A DNA stretch of 64,000 bases from Azorinus chamasolen (taxonomy: Eukaryota > Mollusca > Bivalvia > Cardiida > Solecurtidae). The DNA is taken from assembly GCA_963576725.1 (NCBI GenBank), contig OY755238.1:29345201-29409200 (forward strand). The letters are read 5' to 3'. The notes beneath the pieces are model-generated. The model was not told the DNA's origin and did no database searches. It saw only the letters and a list, made by a program, of their open reading frames with translations. The position numbers and the translations under genes are program-made. Below, in pieces: positions 58,201 through 60,946 of the stretch (positions are counted from its first letter, which is position 1; the number at the start of each line of letters is the position of its first letter).

Positions 58201-60903
58201 TCCAAATAGTCTTTAGTTTCGCAAGAGCTGATGTTGCCTGTGCGATTCTCGCAATAACTTCTGGTCTTGAACCTTCATCCGTAACACTTGACCCAAGGTA
58301 TTTGAACTGATTTACAGTAGCTAATGGTTGGCCACTGATATAGATGACTGTCATGGGACCTTCCGCAATGTTGTTGGCCATCAGCTTTGTTTTCTCGGCA
58401 CTAATTGCCATGCCGTATGCTCGGGAAGCCTTGTCAAGGTTGTCAACTAAACTTTTGAGTTTTGCTTTCGTCCCTGCAAGTCCGTCAATGTCATTAGCAA
58501 ATCTCAAGTTGGTGATGTTTCTTCCTCCAATACTGACCGAGTCTGCATGATCTTCTAGGGCATCGGTCATGATCCTTTCTAAGAAAATATTGAAAAGTGT
58601 TGGTGATAAAAGACATCCCTGACGTACCCCTACTGTTGTTCTCAACCAATCGCCTATTGATCCATTGTAGTATACCGCACTATTTGCTTCCTGGTAGAGT
58701 TTTCTGATTGCGTCAATTAGATGAGGGTTGATGTTGTACTTGGTCATTGTGGCCCATAATGCCTCGTGCCATACTCGGTCAAAAGCCTTTTTGAAGTCGA
58801 TGAACACGTGATATAACACTTTCTGGTGGTCTAGATACTTTTCTCCAAGAATTCGTAGATTGAATATTTGCTCCATAGTACTTCTTTTTGCCCTGAAACC
58901 AGCCTGTTCTTCAGCAATGATTTCCTCTGCCTGAGGTTTCAGTCTATTGAGTATTATCCTCAGTAGCACTTTGCTTGGATGGCTAATGAGACTGATGGTA
59001 CGATAGTTGTTGCACTGCTTCAGATTGCCTTTCTTAGGAAGTGTTATTATTAGGGACTGTGTCCATGACTTTGGGGCCACTTTCCGGTCTTCCACACAGT
59101 GTTGCATATGTTGGTCAGCACATCCACCATGTCCTTTCCACCTGCCTGTACAAGTTCAGCAGGAATATTCTCCACACCTGGCGACTTCCCTGTCTTAAGT
59201 GCCTTCACCGCATCTTCAACCTCTGCCCTTAGGATTGAGTCATCACACTGATATATATTGTCATTTGCTGGTACGTTTAAAACAGTTTTTTCTCCATCTG
59301 CATTATAGCCATACATCTCTGAACAATACTATGTCCATCTTCCAAGAACTTCTACAAGAAAGAATTATCGGCCTTTTCCGATCCCTCCATTGTTTACGTA
59401 ACAGCGGAAGTGGTCGGAGACACGGGAATAGTGCGAACAGATAAGAAACTAATACCCAACCAGCATAAAACTGAAACATCGGGGGTGGGGATCGGTATCG
59501 TAGATATCAAACACATGGATGTTTTGTCATTTTCAACGTTTATTGGATAGGTTTTCTTGCGATATACTACTTTTCAGCATATAAAAATGAGTTTTGTATA
59601 TTTTAGTTACGCGTCGAATGTAGGGACTTCCTCTTTAACAATTCATTACATGTAGATAATGCTTTATTACGTTATATGTTTTGGTTTACCCACCATATTC
59701 ACAATCAGTAAAAAATTACATCTCCTATCACACAATATTTAGTTTAATGTTCTTTATAATCATTATGTTTAATGTGTTAGTGTATTTAGAACTCACATCA
59801 TATGCTGACAGTTCTTAACCCTTACAGCGCTGAATTTTTTTCAAATTGACTATTCCAAAATTCAAACAGGACACGCTTATGGTGAGTAGTTAGGGATTAT
59901 TATAAAGAAAAGTGTGACATGATAAACAGTGCAAACCCTGATGAGAGAGCTCCTCTAGCAACCCTCTCATCTGAGTCTACACTGTTTGCAAAGGACATTA
60001 GTGAGTAGTGTCCCACACAGTAAGGGTTAATAAGTTTGACCATTCTTCAGAATGGATCTTTAACAATAATTCTAAAGAATGGTCATAGTACGAGTACAGT
60101 TGAACTTCGATATCTCGAACTCGGTAACTCGAACTTCGCGATTACTCAAACAAAACGTTCTTCCAAAACGTACAATACAGAATTGCTCTAAAATGTATCG
60201 CTACAGATATCTAGAGACACAGCTTAATACAGGTCTAAAGTAATGCCGAAAGCTCCTACAGGACCTTTCAGAATTACTTTAGACCCGTATTAAGCTGTGG
60301 CATTGAGAAATCGTTCTGAATAGAAACAGCCAAGCCATATTGTGTGGTGCGTCGAACTTCTTTTATCTAGAACTAATTTGTAGTTCGAGTTATCGAGTTA
60401 CATTGGTGGACAAATGACGATATTAATATTCAAACGTGTCCCTATATATGCGACTATGTATATTTTATGTTCATTGTTGCCTTCCCACAATAAACAGCCA
60501 AGCCATATTTTGTGGTACCATTACGCCACGTACACGCCGATGTGGACAGTGAACTTACCTGGAGATGTGAAGTGGAAGCAGTCCCAAGAGCAACCTATTC
60601 CTGGTATAAGGTTCGTTTGTTTGCAAACTCGCAGGCATGGCCATATGAATGTATACCCATTTCCAGGGCAATATAATATTATAGTAAAATTCATCTAAAG
60701 CGACCACTTAATGAATAGACATGGGTGTCTTTATAAGCAGATGATAGCTTAATGCAGAACGAAAATAATGCAGAAAGCTCCTGCATACCTTTTTTCTGTA
60801 TTAAGCTTACACCTGCTTCTACCACCCATAATTAGACTTGTGCTTGGTTGACGTACTACCGGAGTTTTACTGTATATTAAAAAAGGTCAGACCTCCTGCC
60901 GTA

Positions 60904-60946
<43 letters not shown>

